A stretch of DNA of 64,000 nt from Gordonibacter urolithinfaciens (GTDB lineage Bacteria; Actinomycetota; Coriobacteriia; Coriobacteriales; Eggerthellaceae), in the NCBI RefSeq assembly GCF_900199375.1, contig NZ_LT900217.1:124001-188000 (forward strand), given 5' to 3'. The notes beneath the pieces were generated by a model that worked only from the letters and a program-made list of their open reading frames with translations, did no database searches and had not been told where the DNA came from. Below, in pieces: positions 26,503-34,228 of this stretch. Position numbers and translations under genes: made by a program. The stretch's first letter is position 1; the number at the start of each line of letters is the position of its first letter.

Positions 26503-26585
26503 CTCGTAGGGCAAGGGCTCTGCCCTTGCCGTAACCTGCGAGGCGACCCCGCTCGCCGGCAAGGGCAGAGCCCTTGCCCTACGAG
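26503..26585. repeat. 29-bp perfect inverted repeat with self-complementary arms
   Basis: The arm CTCGTAGGGCAAGGGCTCTG plus CCCTTGCCG (26503-26531) is repeated exactly in inverse at 26557-26585 around a 25-base loop. Each arm alone also folds (GGCAAGGGC-TCT-GCCCTTGCC type). It sits in the 264-base gap between the DUF3343 and activase genes. It resembles the REP-like or MITE-like 'GTAGGGCAAGGG' repeats that recur in gut bacterial genomes. Confidence 0.75.
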
Positions 26586-26655
26586 CGACCTGCCAGAGGC
26601 GGCGAGGCGGAGCTTTCGATACGGCCCCGCACGGGCATCCCACGAGGGCGGTGCC

Positions 26656-27039
26656 TCAGCAGTAGCGGTCCCGGTCGGGGCGTATCTGGCGCGGCAGGCG
26701 CGCCACGCCCTCGATGTGCGCGCCGCATGCCTGCGCGACCGCGCGGATGCGCTCCTCGTCGTCGCACGACACGAGCAGGCTCATGCCGCACTCGGCGCGC
26801 GCGGCGCGCGGAGTGGGCGAGATGCGCGCGTCCACGCCGGTGCCCTTCAGCGCGCCGAACAGGGCCAGCCCGTCGGTGTGCCCGCGGAACAGCACGTAGC
26901 AGTCCACGGGCGCCCCGGACTGCGCGTCGCCGTCCGGGGCGCCGGGGGAACCGGGGCCGTTGCCGGGAGCCTCCGGCGCATCGGCAGCGCCCGGGCCTCC
27001 CGCCCCCTGCGCGGCGGGCTCGCCGCCGACGGGCTCCAC
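26656..27039 (-). CDS. DUF3343 protein (putative Se/S carrier-like), long form
   Basis: The 127-residue protein has a low-complexity Gly/Pro/Ala N-terminal extension (about 45 residues) before a DUF3343 domain: CYVLFRGHTDGLALFGALK, then PTPRAARAECGMSLLVS with the conserved Cys. The GTG start at 27039 is chosen for its GGGGGAG site, four bases after the upstream gene's stop; a start inside the linker is possible. Being coupled to the double-cubane reductase suggests it works with that system. A second paralogue lies at 23.2 kb. Confidence 0.8.
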   Translation of the reverse strand: MEPVGGEPAAQGAGGPGAADAPEAPGNGPGSPGAPDGDAQSGAPVDCYVLFRGHTDGLALFGALKGTGVDARISPTPRAARAECGMSLLVSCDDEERIRAVAQACGAHIEGVARLPRQIRPDRDRYC

Positions 27040-27043
27040 GGGC

Positions 27044-28321
27044 CTACTCCCCCAGCATTTCCACGAACGCGCCCACGCGCGTGCGCAGCTGCTCGGCATC
27101 GTTGTCGGTGTAGTCGGTCTCCAGCGCCAGGCAGGGGATTCCCTCGGCCTCGAGCGCTGCGGCCAGGCTCGGCTTCTCCACGTCGTAGAGCGTGCAGAAC
27201 TTCAGGTTCGCATCGATCACGCCGTCCACGTGGTACTCGCGCGCCATGCGCACCACGTCGGCGATACGGCCGGGGTTCGGCGTGAAGCAGGCGCAGTTGT
27301 TCTTCATGTAGCGCTCGGACAAGGCCTGGAACTGGCCTTCCAACGTATCGGCGGACTCGTCCACCAGGTTCTCGAAGTAGCGCGTGCCCGTGCACATCTC
27401 CTCGCATACCACGGCCGCGCCGCTCGTCTCGATGATGTGGTGCAGCTTCCAGTTGGGGATGGCCAGCGGCGTGCCCGTGACCAGGATGCGCTTCGTGCCC
27501 GCCGGGAACACGCTCACGCCGTCGGCGATGCGCTGCTCCAGCTCGTCGGCCAGCTTGTTCGCCATCTCGGCGCAGCGGGCCGGATCGTCGAAGAACGCGA
27601 TCTGCATCATGAGCAGGGCGTCCTTGCCGCTGATGGGAATGCAGCCCTCCGCCTTGCGCGCCTCGAACACGCGCGCGAGCGCACGGCGCTTCTCGTTGAT
27701 CAGCCCGATGGCCGCGCCCAGCGCCTCGGGCGTGAGCGCGCGGCCGGTGACGTCCTCCACCTCGCGCGCGAACTCGGCGATCTCGCCCGTCCACTTCTCG
27801 ATGTCCTTGGGGCGCTTCATCTGCGGCATGTCCATGACGTAGGTGCGCTTGTCGGCGCCGAGTATCTCGTAGGCCTTCTTCTTGCCGTCGCACGTGGTCT
27901 CGCCCACGTACATATCCGCCACGCTGAAGTAAGGGCAGGTCTTGCCGAAGTGCGCGCCGAGCGACGCCTTCACCAGCGGGCACAGGTCGCTCGGCAGCAC
28001 CTTCTCGCCCTCGGGCACCCAGAACTGCGAGCCGCCGCAGAGCCCGGTGACGGCGCCGCCGCAGGCCACCACCACCTCGTCGGGCACGAACACGCAGAAC
28101 GTGCCGAACACCTTGCCGCCCTTTTTCTGCAGTTCGATGAGCTCGGCGGGGCGCACGCCGTGGATCTCGGACACGACGAAGTCATAGAAGGCCATGTTCT
28201 CGGGACGGTTCTCTTGGGAGAGGTACGTGTCGCCGAAGGCGGCGGGCAACACGGCGCACAGCTGGTCGTGCGTCTCCAGGTCCATGTCCAAATCGGTCCA
28301 CATCTGGCGGTAGTCGGTCAT
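27044..28321 (-). CDS. double-cubane-cluster anaerobic reductase (2-hydroxyacyl-CoA dehydratase D family)
   Basis: The 425-residue protein belongs to the HgdB/FldC superfamily but is the single-subunit form (YjiM/DCCP). It has cluster-ligand Cys in VVACGGAVTGLCGGSQF, DLCPLVKAS, KTCPYF and CEEMCTG. In characterised members a [8Fe-9S] double-cubane cluster reduces small molecules using low-potential electrons from the ATP-driven activase. The substrate here is unknown. The start at 28321 has GGAGGATACC upstream. The operon order is reductase, DUF3343, activase. Confidence 0.9.
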   Translation of the reverse strand: MTDYRQMWTDLDMDLETHDQLCAVLPAAFGDTYLSQENRPENMAFYDFVVSEIHGVRPAELIELQKKGGKVFGTFCVFVPDEVVVACGGAVTGLCGGSQFWVPEGEKVLPSDLCPLVKASLGAHFGKTCPYFSVADMYVGETTCDGKKKAYEILGADKRTYVMDMPQMKRPKDIEKWTGEIAEFAREVEDVTGRALTPEALGAAIGLINEKRRALARVFEARKAEGCIPISGKDALLMMQIAFFDDPARCAEMANKLADELEQRIADGVSVFPAGTKRILVTGTPLAIPNWKLHHIIETSGAAVVCEEMCTGTRYFENLVDESADTLEGQFQALSERYMKNNCACFTPNPGRIADVVRMAREYHVDGVIDANLKFCTLYDVEKPSLAAALEAEGIPCLALETDYTDNDAEQLRTRVGAFVEMLGE

Positions 28322-28749
28322 AGGGGTATCCTCCTTCGCAGGGGTCTGCGTCTCGTCTTCTCGTCTGTCGATGGAGCCGAGCCCGGGGCAGACGGGAACG
28401 CCGCCGGGAACGGCGGTGCAGAACAAGCGGGCGCGGGGGCAGAGGCGCGTCCGCCGGCTTCCCTTGAAGCACGGTGGGTGGACGGCGATGCGGCCCCGAT
28501 GCAGAAGGGGGACGCGCCTTTGGCAGAAGGTGCGCGTCCGGCGGGCAGGCTGCCGTCGGAAACCAGTATAGCGCAGGCAGGTCGGCCGCGCGCAGAAAGA
28601 GCATGACCCGTTCGGCCAGGTGTCGCCGGGGCAGGCCGCCGGCACCGCAGGGCTGCAGCGACAACAGGGCGCGACCGAGGGCGCGCACGCCCACAGCGCT
28701 GCAGCCGCACGCGGGCGCACGCTGCTGCAAGCTGGATCTCGCTCGCCGC
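28322..28749. other. 428-base divergent-free gap upstream of the double-cubane operon
   Basis: No gene is seen. A TATACT box on the minus strand (28570-28565) could start the reductase operon with a leader of about 240 bases. A -35 is not recognisable. The rest is GC-rich with several short inverted repeats. Confidence 0.4.
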
Positions 28750-29580
28750 CTAGCGCGCTTCCCTGCCCCGGTAGGCGTACCAGTACGCGAGCCCCACCAG
28801 AACGCCGCCCGCCACGTTGCCGAGCGTGGCCAGCACGAGGTTCGCCGCCGCGCCGCCCAGCGACACGGCCCCGGCGGCCCCCACTCCGCCCAGAACGTTC
28901 AGCAGGATGCCCGTGGAGAGGAAGAACATGTTCGCCACGCAGTGCTCGAAGCCGCACGCCACGAAGGCGGCGATGGGCAGCAGGATGCCCACGACCTTGT
29001 CCGTCACCGAGCGCGACGCGAACCCTATCCACACCGCCAGGCACACCAGCACGTTGCACATGACGGCCTTGAAGAACAGCTCCACGGGGCCGAGCGACGC
29101 CTTGGCCGAGGCAACCGACACGAACGTCGCGCCCACCTCGCCGCCGTTCATGCCCTGCACGTTCGCCAGCAGCACGAGCGCCATCGCCGCAAGCGAGCCG
29201 GCCAGGTTCCCCAGCCACACCAGGCCCCAGTTTCCCAGCACCGCGCGCCACGGCACGCGGCCCGAGACCCTCGAGCACACCATGAGCACGTTGCCGGTGA
29301 ACAGCTCGGCGCCGCAGCAGAGCACGAGCACGAGGCCCAGGCAGAAGCACACGCCGCCTACGAGCCGCTGCACGGCGAAGGGCAGCGTGGCATCGGAGAG
29401 GAACGTGCAGAAGAACATGCCGCCGAACCCGATGAACGCCCCGGCGAGCATTGCCGAGACGAAGCACCTGCCCATCGGCAGGGCAGCCTTCGCGCACGCC
29501 GCGTCCTCGACCCGCTTTTCCACCTCGGTCGGCGAAAAGGCCTCCAACTTGAGCCCCGCGCCTTCTTGCATCACCGCCAC
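28750..29580 (-). CDS. focA: formate/nitrite transporter family channel
   Basis: This is an inner-membrane pentameric channel of the FNT family, 276 residues, six hydrophobic segments. The signatures GAELFTGNVLMV, GNWGLVWLGNLAGS and GFEHCVANMFF are in order. With a respiratory formate dehydrogenase 10 kb away, formate is the likely substrate. Nitrite or hydrosulfide cannot be excluded. The GTG at 29580 is preceded by GAAGGGG; an ATG at 29571 is an alternative. Its 5' leader contains a terminator-like hairpin. Confidence 0.85.
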   Translation of the reverse strand: MAVMQEGAGLKLEAFSPTEVEKRVEDAACAKAALPMGRCFVSAMLAGAFIGFGGMFFCTFLSDATLPFAVQRLVGGVCFCLGLVLVLCCGAELFTGNVLMVCSRVSGRVPWRAVLGNWGLVWLGNLAGSLAAMALVLLANVQGMNGGEVGATFVSVASAKASLGPVELFFKAVMCNVLVCLAVWIGFASRSVTDKVVGILLPIAAFVACGFEHCVANMFFLSTGILLNVLGGVGAAGAVSLGGAAANLVLATLGNVAGGVLVGLAYWYAYRGREAR

Positions 29581-29618
29581 GTCGAATCCCCTTCTCCCTG
29601 CTCTTCCCTTGCTGCGGC

Positions 29619-29653
29619 AAAACGCCCGCCGGGCCTCACCCGGCGGGCGTTTT
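29619..29653. terminator. terminator-like hairpin in the focA leader
   Basis: AAAACGCCCGCCGGG-CCTCA-CCCGGCGGGCGTTTT is a perfect 15-bp stem with a T run on either strand. It lies 38 bases upstream of the focA start, between divergent genes, where no upstream gene needs terminating. It could attenuate focA transcription or insulate the two promoters. Confidence 0.7.
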
Positions 29654-30038
29654 GGCCCGCGAACGCACCATTATCGCAGATTCGGGCCCGGTTCGCCCCA
29701 GAAATTCCCACCATCTTCCTTCCCGCCTTCCAGCCCCGAGCGCATGCGCCCGGCTGGCTGTTCGGAATGCACCCGAGGAGGCCCCCCTCCCCCACCGAAG
29801 CCGCCTCCGGGATGCCTCGTCTCCGAATGCGCCCCACGTCGGCGGGACGCGCCCCGCGCCGCCCCTTCCGCGCGCCCTTCCCTCTGCCGGCCCCTCTCGC
29901 GCAACGCGCGCTGCCTTTCCCCTCCCCGTCCTGCGGGGATTCGTCGCACGCCGCCGTTTCGGGCCGGCGGCCCGGTCCGACATTGGTATACTGCTCGGGA
30001 AACCTTGCGTCCGGCCCGCTTATCGAGAAAGGCATCCC
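29654..30038 (+). promoter_or_regulatory. selA upstream region with -10 box
   Basis: TATACT at 29987-29992 lies 46 bases before the selA start and is the best promoter candidate; a -35 is not clear. Near the left end, ATTATCGCAGATTCGGGC (from about 29670) resembles the inner end of repeat copies A and B, possibly a truncated copy. No gene is seen. Confidence 0.4.
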
Positions 30039-31583
30039 ATGGCACCCACGCCCGCCCGCGACTTGCTGCGATCCCTGCCCCCCGTAGAGGAGGTGCTGCG
30101 CTCCCCCCAGGTGAGCGCGCTCGCGCCGCTGCTCCCGCACGACATCCTGGCCGACTGCGTGCGCGATGCCGTCGATGCCGTGCGCAGCGCCATATTGGCC
30201 GGGAGCCGGGAGCCGGTGGACGGCGCCGCCCTCGCCGACGACGCGTGCGCCCGGGCGCTGGCCTGCCTGCGCCCCTCGCTCAGGCGCGTGGTGAACGCCA
30301 CGGGCGTGGTGGTGCACACGAACCTGGGACGCAGCCCGCTGGCAGACGAGGCCGTGCATGCCGTGACGGAGGCGGCGCGGGGCTATTCCACGCTGGAGTA
30401 CGACACGGACGCGATGGCCCGCGGCAGCCGCCACGACCACGTGGAGGGCCTGCTCTGCGCGCTCACCGGCGCCGAGGCCGCCATCGCGGTGAACAACAAC
30501 GCCGCGGCCGTGGTCATGGTGCTGGCCGAGTTCGCCCAGGGGCGCGAGGCCGTGGTGTCGCGCGGCGAGCTCGTGGAGATCGGCGGGTCGTTCCGCATCC
30601 CGGACATCATGGCGTTCTCGCGCGCCCGCATGGTGGAGGTGGGCGCCACGAACAAGACGCACGCGGCCGACTACGAGCGGGCCCTCACCCCGGACACGGC
30701 CATGCTGCTGAAGGTGCACCCTTCCAACTACCGTATCGTCGGGTTCTCGGAGCAGGTGGGCATGCGCGAGATGCGCGCCCTCGCCGATGCCGAGAACGAG
30801 CGCCGCCGCGCCGCGGGCGTGGAGGACGAGGTGCTGGTGTACGAGGACCAGGGCTCGGGCGCGTTCATCAACCTGGCCTGCTTCGGCGCCTACGCCGAGC
30901 CCACCGTGGCCGAGTCGCTGCGCGGGGGATGCGACCTGGTATCGTTCTCGGGCGACAAGCTGCTCGGCGGCCCGCAGGCTGGCATCGTGGTGGGGTCGAA
31001 GCAGCTTATCGACCGCCTGAAGAAAAACCCGCTCGCGCGCGCCATGCGCCTGGACAAGATGACGCTGGCCGCGCTCGAAGCCACGCTGCGCCTGTACCTG
31101 GACCCCGAGCGCGCGCTTACGGCCATCCCCACGCTCCGCATGCTTTCCGAGCCCGACGGAGCCGTGCGCGTACGCGCCGAGCGCCTGGCCGACGCGCTGC
31201 GCCGGGCCGTGCCCGCGGGCTGCGCGCGCATCGAGGTGGTGCCCGAGGTGGCGCGGGCCGGCGGCGGGGCGCTGCCGCTGTGCGACATCCCCACGTTCGC
31301 GGCGAGCATCTCCTTCGAGCGCGGCGACGCGCAGGAATGCGAGGCCTTCCTCGTGTCGAAGCGCGCGGTGCCCGTCATCGGTCGCATCAAGCGCGAGGCC
31401 GTGCTGCTGGACGCGCGCACCATCGGGGAGGACGACATCGCCGAGATCGCCGAGGCGGTGCGCGCCTACTTCGAGGGGCCGGGCGCTGCGGCGGCGTCGG
31501 CCGGGATAGCGGAAGGGGCAGCGGAAGGCTCCCCTGCCCCGGCAGCGCCCGCGGCCGGCCGCTCGGCGGGAGCGGGCGCATGA
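30039..31583 (+). CDS. selA: L-seryl-tRNA(Sec) selenium transferase
   Basis: This PLP enzyme converts seryl-tRNA-Sec to selenocysteinyl-tRNA-Sec with selenophosphate, in the cytosol as a large ring. The 514 residues start with the usual LRSLPPVEEVL. They carry NATGVVVHTNLGRSPL, HPSNYRIVGF and the PLP Lys in FSGDKLLGGPQAG near residue 300. The C-terminus ends with an Ala/Gly-rich extension. The stop overlaps the selB start (ATGA), so the pair is coupled. It acts with SelD, SelB and tRNA-Sec, all within 13 kb. Confidence 0.97.
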   Translation: MAPTPARDLLRSLPPVEEVLRSPQVSALAPLLPHDILADCVRDAVDAVRSAILAGSREPVDGAALADDACARALACLRPSLRRVVNATGVVVHTNLGRSPLADEAVHAVTEAARGYSTLEYDTDAMARGSRHDHVEGLLCALTGAEAAIAVNNNAAAVVMVLAEFAQGREAVVSRGELVEIGGSFRIPDIMAFSRARMVEVGATNKTHAADYERALTPDTAMLLKVHPSNYRIVGFSEQVGMREMRALADAENERRRAAGVEDEVLVYEDQGSGAFINLACFGAYAEPTVAESLRGGCDLVSFSGDKLLGGPQAGIVVGSKQLIDRLKKNPLARAMRLDKMTLAALEATLRLYLDPERALTAIPTLRMLSEPDGAVRVRAERLADALRRAVPAGCARIEVVPEVARAGGGALPLCDIPTFAASISFERGDAQECEAFLVSKRAVPVIGRIKREAVLLDARTIGEDDIAEIAEAVRAYFEGPGAAAASAGIAEGAAEGSPAPAAPAAGRSAGAGA

Positions 31584-33520
31584 GCGCCGCCGCGGGCGGC
31601 CGCCGCGTCGTGCTGGGCACGGCGGGCCACATCGACCACGGCAAGTCCACGCTCGTGCAGGCGCTCACCGGGGAGGACCCCGACCGCCTGGCCGAGGAGA
31701 AGCGCCGCGGCATCACCATCGAGCTGGGCTTCGCGCAGCTGGAGCTGCCGGACGGCAGCGCGCTCGGCGTGGTGGACGTGCCGGGCCACGAGCGCTTCGT
31801 GCGCCAGATGATCGCGGGCTCCACGGGCATCGACCTGGCGCTTCTGTGCATCGCAGCCGACGACGGCGTCATGCCGCAGACCGAGGAGCACCTGGCCGTG
31901 CTGGAGCTGCTGGGCATCGCGCGCTGCGTGGTGGCCCTCACGAAGCGCGACCTGGTGGACGAGGAGTGGGCCGCGTTCATGGCCGACGAGGTGCGCGGGC
32001 GCCTGGCGGGCGGCCCGTACGCCGACGCGGCCGTCGTGCCGGTGTCGGCGCGCACGGGCGAGGGCCTGGACGAGCTGCGCGCGACGCTGGCGGAGGCCGC
32101 GCGCGGCCTCGTGCGCGCGAAGGACGGCTCTTCCGCGCGCCTGCCCGTGGACCGTGCGTTCAGCATCAAGGGCTCGGGCACCGTGGTCACGGGGACGCTC
32201 TGGAGCGGGCAGGTGGCGCCGGGCGACGAGCTGGAGGTGCTGCCCGGCGGCACGCGGGCGCGCGTGCGCTCCGCGCAGATACACGGCCAACCGGTTGAGC
32301 GCGCCGAGGCCGGCAACCGCGTGGCGCTCAACCTGGCGGGCGTGGACACCGGCGAGGTGCGCCCCGGCATGCTGCTGGCAGCCCCCGGCACGGTGGAGCC
32401 CACCGACCGCTTCGACGCCTGGCTCACGTACCTGGGTGCGCCCGGCGCGCCGGAGGCGCTGGAGACGGGCACGCGCGTGCGCGTGGCCCACGGCACCGCC
32501 GAGGTGCCGGGGCGCGTGCTGCTCATGGGCGGCCGCGCCGCGCTCGGCGCGCGCGAGGGCGCCTACGCGCAGATCCGCCTGGACGAGCCGCTGCCGGCGT
32601 CCCGCGGCGACCGCTTCGTCGTGCGCTCCCTGACGCCCGTGCACGTGGTGGGCGGCGGCCAGGTGCTGCACGCGCACCCGCGCCGCCGCACGAACCTGAA
32701 GCCCGGCGAGGAGGCGCTGCTCGACGCCCTGCGCGCCGGCGACGAGGACGGTGCCTGCGATGCGGCGCTCGCGCTGGCGGCCGCGCCCGTCACGGCGGCC
32801 GAGCTGGCCGCGGCGGCGGGCATCCCGGCCGCAGCGGCGGGGCGGCGCCTCGGAGAGCGCTGCAAGCAGGGTCTCGTGCGCCTGGGCGACGGGGCGGGCG
32901 CTCACTTCGCCGAGCGCGCCGTGCTGCAGAAGCTGGACAGCGCGCTGAAGAACGCGCTTCTGCGCTTCCACGCCGAGCAGCCGGCGGCCACGGGCATCTC
33001 GAAGGGCGCGCTCGCCGCGCGGCTCCCCGGCGCGCTGTCCGATGCCTGCATCGACGCGCTCGTGGAGCGCGCCCGCACGGACGGGCGCGTGGTGGTGGAC
33101 GGCGGCCTCATCGGCCACCCGCGCGCCGGCGGCGGGGCGCGCAAGCTCGAAGAGCAGGCGGCCGAGGCGCTCGCGTCGGTGCTTGCCGCAGCCGCAGCCG
33201 CCCCGCCTACCGTGGCCGAGCTCGTGGCGCAGGCGGGCGTCGATGCCTCTGTCGCGCACCGCGCGCTCGGCGCGCTCGAGAAGGCCGGGCGCATCCGCCG
33301 CGTGAGCGGCGAGCTGGCCTTCGACGCGGCCGCCTACGAGGCGCTCGAGCAGGCGGCCGTCGCGCTGCTGCGCGGCCAGGGCGGCGCCACGGCGGCCGAG
33401 CTGCGCGACGCCATGGGCACCACGCGCAAGTACGCCATCCCGCTGCTGGAGCACTTCGACGCCCAGGGCGTCACGCGCCGCGACGGCGACCTGCGCGTGC
33501 TGGGCCCCAAGCGCGCGTAA
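31580..33520 (+). CDS. selB: selenocysteine-specific elongation factor
   Basis: SelB is a GTPase that carries Sec-tRNA to the ribosome and binds the SECIS hairpin. The 646-residue protein has the G1 motif GHIDHGKST at residues 16-24, DVPGHERF and TKRDLV. Two beta-barrel domains follow, then a C-terminal half of winged-helix repeats (KGALAARLPG, AELVAQAGV, and a final TAAELRDAMGTTRKYAIPLLEHFD) for RNA binding. It is slightly longer than E. coli SelB. It begins within the selA stop codon. Confidence 0.97.
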   Translation: MSAAAGGRRVVLGTAGHIDHGKSTLVQALTGEDPDRLAEEKRRGITIELGFAQLELPDGSALGVVDVPGHERFVRQMIAGSTGIDLALLCIAADDGVMPQTEEHLAVLELLGIARCVVALTKRDLVDEEWAAFMADEVRGRLAGGPYADAAVVPVSARTGEGLDELRATLAEAARGLVRAKDGSSARLPVDRAFSIKGSGTVVTGTLWSGQVAPGDELEVLPGGTRARVRSAQIHGQPVERAEAGNRVALNLAGVDTGEVRPGMLLAAPGTVEPTDRFDAWLTYLGAPGAPEALETGTRVRVAHGTAEVPGRVLLMGGRAALGAREGAYAQIRLDEPLPASRGDRFVVRSLTPVHVVGGGQVLHAHPRRRTNLKPGEEALLDALRAGDEDGACDAALALAAAPVTAAELAAAAGIPAAAAGRRLGERCKQGLVRLGDGAGAHFAERAVLQKLDSALKNALLRFHAEQPAATGISKGALAARLPGALSDACIDALVERARTDGRVVVDGGLIGHPRAGGGARKLEEQAAEALASVLAAAAAAPPTVAELVAQAGVDASVAHRALGALEKAGRIRRVSGELAFDAAAYEALEQAAVALLRGQGGATAAELRDAMGTTRKYAIPLLEHFDAQGVTRRDGDLRVLGPKRA

Positions 33521-33551
33521 GCCCCCGCCCTCCGGCCTCCATCCTCCCGAC

Positions 33552-33592
33552 CCCAACCCTGCAACGGTGCCGCATCCTGTCGCAGGGTTGGG
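33552..33592 (+). terminator. hairpin after selB
   Basis: CCCAACCCTGC and GCAGGGTTGGG form a perfect 11-bp stem 31 bases past the selB stop. There is no T-tract, so termination is likely but not certain. Confidence 0.55.
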
Positions 33593-33640
33593 CGCCCGGG
33601 TTCCCTGCAGGAGGAAGTGCCTCTCCCCACCGGCCTTTCT

Positions 33641-33800
33641 GCACAGAAATCACCGGTTTTTTACGCATTGTCGGCCCTTGGTCGGCAAATTGGGCACCCA
33701 TCATTTCGCCATCAGGGAAAACGTTGGGCGCAAACGTCCGGGTCCAAGCTACAGCAGCACGCTGAGCCCGCGAATCCGCAATAATCGGTGATTTCTGTGC
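33641..33800. repeat. interspersed repeat copy B with 15-bp inverted ends
   Basis: The 160-bp unit begins GCACAGAAATCACCG and ends with its exact inverse CGGTGATTTCTGTGC. Read in reverse it aligns with copy A at 23059-23208. With the selB hairpin and the tRNA leader it fills the 453-base gap 33521-33973; no gene is seen there. Confidence 0.7.
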
Positions 33801-33944
33801 AAGTTCCCCCGCTGCGACAGCACACAGGCCGCCTCGTCCCAGCCAGGAAGGAAGCCTGTTTGGGGCAAGCCCCTGCGGAAACGGCCCCCTTTCGGCAAGA
33901 TGCCACTTTTTTTGCATTTTGCAGCGTTTTCGGCCGTTTTGCCT

Positions 33945-33950
33945 TATTAT
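33945..33950 (+). promoter_or_regulatory. -10 box of the tRNA-Sec gene
   Basis: TATTAT lies 23 bases upstream of the mature tRNA 5' end, within an AT-rich stretch. A consensus -35 at correct spacing is not visible. Confidence 0.35.
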
Positions 33951-33973
33951 AGTCAACGTTGCCTTTTGCTCTT

Positions 33974-34070
33974 GGAGATGGATGGGTCCTGGTGGGCCCC
34001 GCGGCCTTCAAAGCCGTTGTGAGGCGCGCAGAACGTCTCGGGTGTGTTCGATTCGCACGCATCTCCGCCA
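33974..34070 (+). tRNA. selC: tRNA-Sec (anticodon UCA)
   Basis: The 97-base gene has all Sec-specific traits. The acceptor stem GGAGATG pairs with CATCTCC. The D stem is a 6-bp GGGTCC/GGGCCC with a four-base loop. The anticodon loop is CTTCAAA with TCA. A long variable arm (GAGGCG/CGTCTC) is present. The T arm is GTGTG-TTCGATT-CGCAC, the discriminator is G, and CCA is encoded. The eighth acceptor pair of bacterial tRNA-Sec appears as a G-G mismatch here. The tRNA reads the UGA codons of the three selenoproteins in this window. Confidence 0.95.
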
Positions 34071-34080
34071 AAAACCACGA

Positions 34081-34113
34081 GCGCCCGCGCCTCACCGAGA
34101 CGCGGGCGCTTTT
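34081..34113. terminator. terminator after tRNA-Sec, probably bidirectional
   Basis: GCGCCCGCG (34081-34089) and CGCGGGCGC (34101-34109) form a 9-bp stem followed by TTTT. On the other strand it is followed by TCGTGGTTTTT and could also stop the convergent polysaccharide operon. Confidence 0.85.
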
Positions 34114-34228
34114 CCATTGCGGAAAATACGGGCACGAAAAGCAAGGGGGATTTCTGCTCCGTATCGTACGCCACACTTGGCGACAGTTGCCTCGAAGCCG
34201 CTACTGCCCACATTGCCTCACACATATT

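Noticed and set aside
28817-33520. A single 1567-residue plus-strand open frame joining the antisense of focA with selB
   Set aside because: Only the part from 31580 is selB. The rest is antisense frame of focA and out-of-frame selA, an effect of high G+C.
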